Of a stretch of 64,000 nt of DNA, positions 51,201 through 54,200 are shown piece after piece; the stretch's first letter is position 1; every line of letters begins with the position of its first letter. The notes under the pieces are model-generated. The model was not told where the DNA came from. It did not search any database and saw only the letters and a list, made by a program, of their open reading frames with translations. This stretch comes from Dugong dugon (Eukaryota; Chordata; Mammalia; Sirenia; Dugongidae). The stretch lies in contig CM057465.1 of the NCBI GenBank assembly GCA_030035585.1, positions 471,501-535,500 on the forward strand, in the 5' to 3' direction. The position numbers and the translations under genes were made by a program.

Positions 51201-54200
51201 TCAGTTTACTGTTCTCTCCATTATCCCTTGTGGTATCCAGTGACACTTAGAGTCTCCACAGGCGCGGCTGCCCAGGAAGTGTGACAGTGCGCCTCCCGGT
51301 AGGCGTCCAGCCAGCCCGGTGCCTGGCGCTCTCTGCCAGCCTCTGGCTGGGCCCGCCACGTGGGTGTGGGAACCTCAGTGGTTTGTTGCTTTGTCCCAGG
51401 CTCCCATTTCAGGATGACCCGGTTGCAACCAACTACAGCTTAGTACAGTAACATCTTATACTATGAAGCTTCTTTAATTTCAAATCATTGCTGCAGAGGA
51501 GAGTTTTGACTTCATGACGGAAGAAGAATGCAGCCCGAAGACAGTGTCCCACTTTCACAACAGGACCTGCCGCTCTGACTCTGGAGCAGGGACTGGGCAT
51601 GCTTATGCTGACGTTTGAGATGCGTAGGTCCTGGAGAAGCACCTCATGTGCACGCGAAAGCTGGACAATGAGAAAGGAAGATCGAAGGAGAATTGAGCGC
51701 ATTAGAACCGTGGTCTTGGCAAAGAATATTGAATATACCGAGGGCTACCAGAAGAACAAACAAATCTGTTTTAGAAGAAATACAACCAGAATGCTCCTTA
51801 CAAGCCAGGATGGTGAGATTTCAGCTCGCTTACTTTGGACATATCAGGAAGGACTAATCACTAGAAAAAGACATCATGGTGGTAGAGGGTCAGCAAAATG
51901 AAGGAAACCCTCAATGAGATGGATTGACACAGCAGATACAACAATGGGCTCAAGCACAACAATGATCTTGACAATGACATAGAACCAAAAAAACCAAGTC
52001 CACTGCTGTTGAGTCAATTCGACTCGTAACAACCCTATAGGACAGAGTAGTACTTCCCATAAGGTTTCCAAGGCTGTAAATCATTAAGGAAACAGACTGC
52101 CACATCTTGCTCCCAAGGAGCAGCTGGCGGGTTTGAACCACTGACCTTTTGGTTAGCAGTGGAGCACTCTAACCAGTGTGCCACCAGGGCTCCTTGAAGA
52201 TGGCTTAGGAGCAGGCAGTGTTTTGTTCTGTTATACATGAGGTCGCCATGAGTCTGAGCCAACTCAATGGTAATGAAAACAAAACCAGGAAAGCACCTGA
52301 GATACCTGTGCAGGGAGAGCCCATTCGTGTCCCGTGCCTCTGGGCCTTGGTGGACGGAGCTCCCCTCCACCCCTGCATCAGCCAGGAGAGGCCAGATTGT
52401 GTCATGTCAAAAACAGCCCCAAAGCCTGGTAGCTTTCACCAACGTCATGCTTGTCATCCATTGTGGGTTGGCCTGGGAGGACGGCGGGGGGCTCTGCCCA
52501 TCACTGTCCCCCCACACACCATCTGTGACCTTTCCACTGAAGCTTCAGGTTGTCACCACAGGGGAGGAGAGGGCTGAGGGTCTGCTGCTGGCATGAAATG
52601 CTACAGTACAGAGATGCTCCTGCCACGTGTCACCGGCTACCACTCACCACGTGGCATGTCTGAGTCTGACAGGGGGTGGGAAGTTGTACTCCTCCTACGC
52701 AAGTTGGGGGAGCAAATGTCCCCCAATCCTGCCCTTCCTCCCACTCATCAAAGCACCCTTTAGCGCCTGGCCTCAGCAGAACCCAGGCCTCCTGGATCCC
52801 CCATCTCTGCCTGGTGGTCAGTCTGTGAGCCCCGTGAGAGCCCCTGTCCTGTTCACACCACATCCCAGAGCACGGCATCCAGCTGGTGCTCAGCCACCGC
52901 TCCCATCCCTGATACTGTGTCTACTTTGGAGCTGGCCCCGGTGGGTGGCCTCCCCACCCCCAGCCCAGCCATCCTGCCTCCTGGTCCCTGACCCAGGAGG
53001 TGTGTGGTGCCAGGTACGATGTGGGCCACCCCAGGTGGCTGCGCGCTTGGCTGATGGTGCCATCTTGCAGACATCGTGTGCATGGACCGCGTGGAGGAGA
53101 TCCTGGAGCTGGTGGCCAGAGACCAGGTCTCTGCCAAGGACAACAGGTGGGTGGCCCAGAAGTACATCGAGACGCCGCTGCTCATCTACGACACCAAGTT
53201 CGACATCCGGCAGTGGTTTCTCGTCACGGACTGGAACCCCCTGACCATCTGGTTCTACAAGGAGAGCTACCTGCGTTTCTCCACGCAGCGCTTTTCCCTG
53301 GACAACCTGGACAGGTAGGTGGGCCGGGCCGCTGCAAGAGGGGCACAGGGGGGAAACGCAGGCACCAAAGCTGGTGCTCCTCACCCCACGCTGTGCACTT
53401 CCCGCAGAACGTCCTTTAGAGGCACCAAGAGCCCACGATGGGCCAGCCACCTGCACAGCTCAGCAAAGGCTTGGGCCGCCTGGTGGGAGGTGCCGTGCCC
53501 CTGCCAGAGAGTGAGTGGCCCGCTGCTGGGCCTGGGTCTGCACACTCTGTGGGCTGCCCTGTGCTCCCGGCGCCCGTGAGGCTCAGGACGCTCCGTGGAG
53601 GGAGAGGTGCCAGTTCCTCCAGGGCATCAGGTGGGCACAGCCCCTCTGCCCTGTGCAGCCCCTCCAGCCTCTCAGTAGCTGGGTATGGCCCGTAGCCCCT
53701 GCAATGGACTGTGCAGCAATTGGGCCCTTCCCTTGGGGAGTCCCGGTGACCTGTGGGGTCCCTCTGGTGCGGAGCAACAGCAATCGTTGGCTGTCTGAGC
53801 TGCTGAGCTGTGGGGGCAGCCTCTGACGAGGTGGCCTGTGGGACCAAAGAAGTGGCTGAAGTGGCTCCCAGGGAGACTCAGTCAAGCCCTGGGAGCCCCA
53901 CCCACCGCCGCAGCCCCTAAGATGTGATGGGGTGCCTGCCAGGGCCAGGACCAGAGGTGCTGAGACGGTGCTGGCGGCACTGGGGCTGAAGCCCTCCAGA
54001 CAGAGAAACTGAGCCTCAAGGAGGTCGTTACTTGCCAGAGGCTCCTGGTCAGTGCACCAGCCTGATAGGCTTCTAGGAGTCCCGGGATGGTGCAAACGGT
54101 TAATATGCTTGGCTGCTAACTGAAACGCTGACGGTTCAAGTCCACCCAGAGGCACCTTGGAAGAAAGGCCTGGCTGTGTACTTCTGAGAAATCAGCCACT

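Noticed and set aside
52627-53244. A 205-codon + strand frame covering exon I
   Set aside because: It overlaps exon I in a different frame from the conserved TTLL reading; only 53071-53314 in the TTLL frame shows family motifs.
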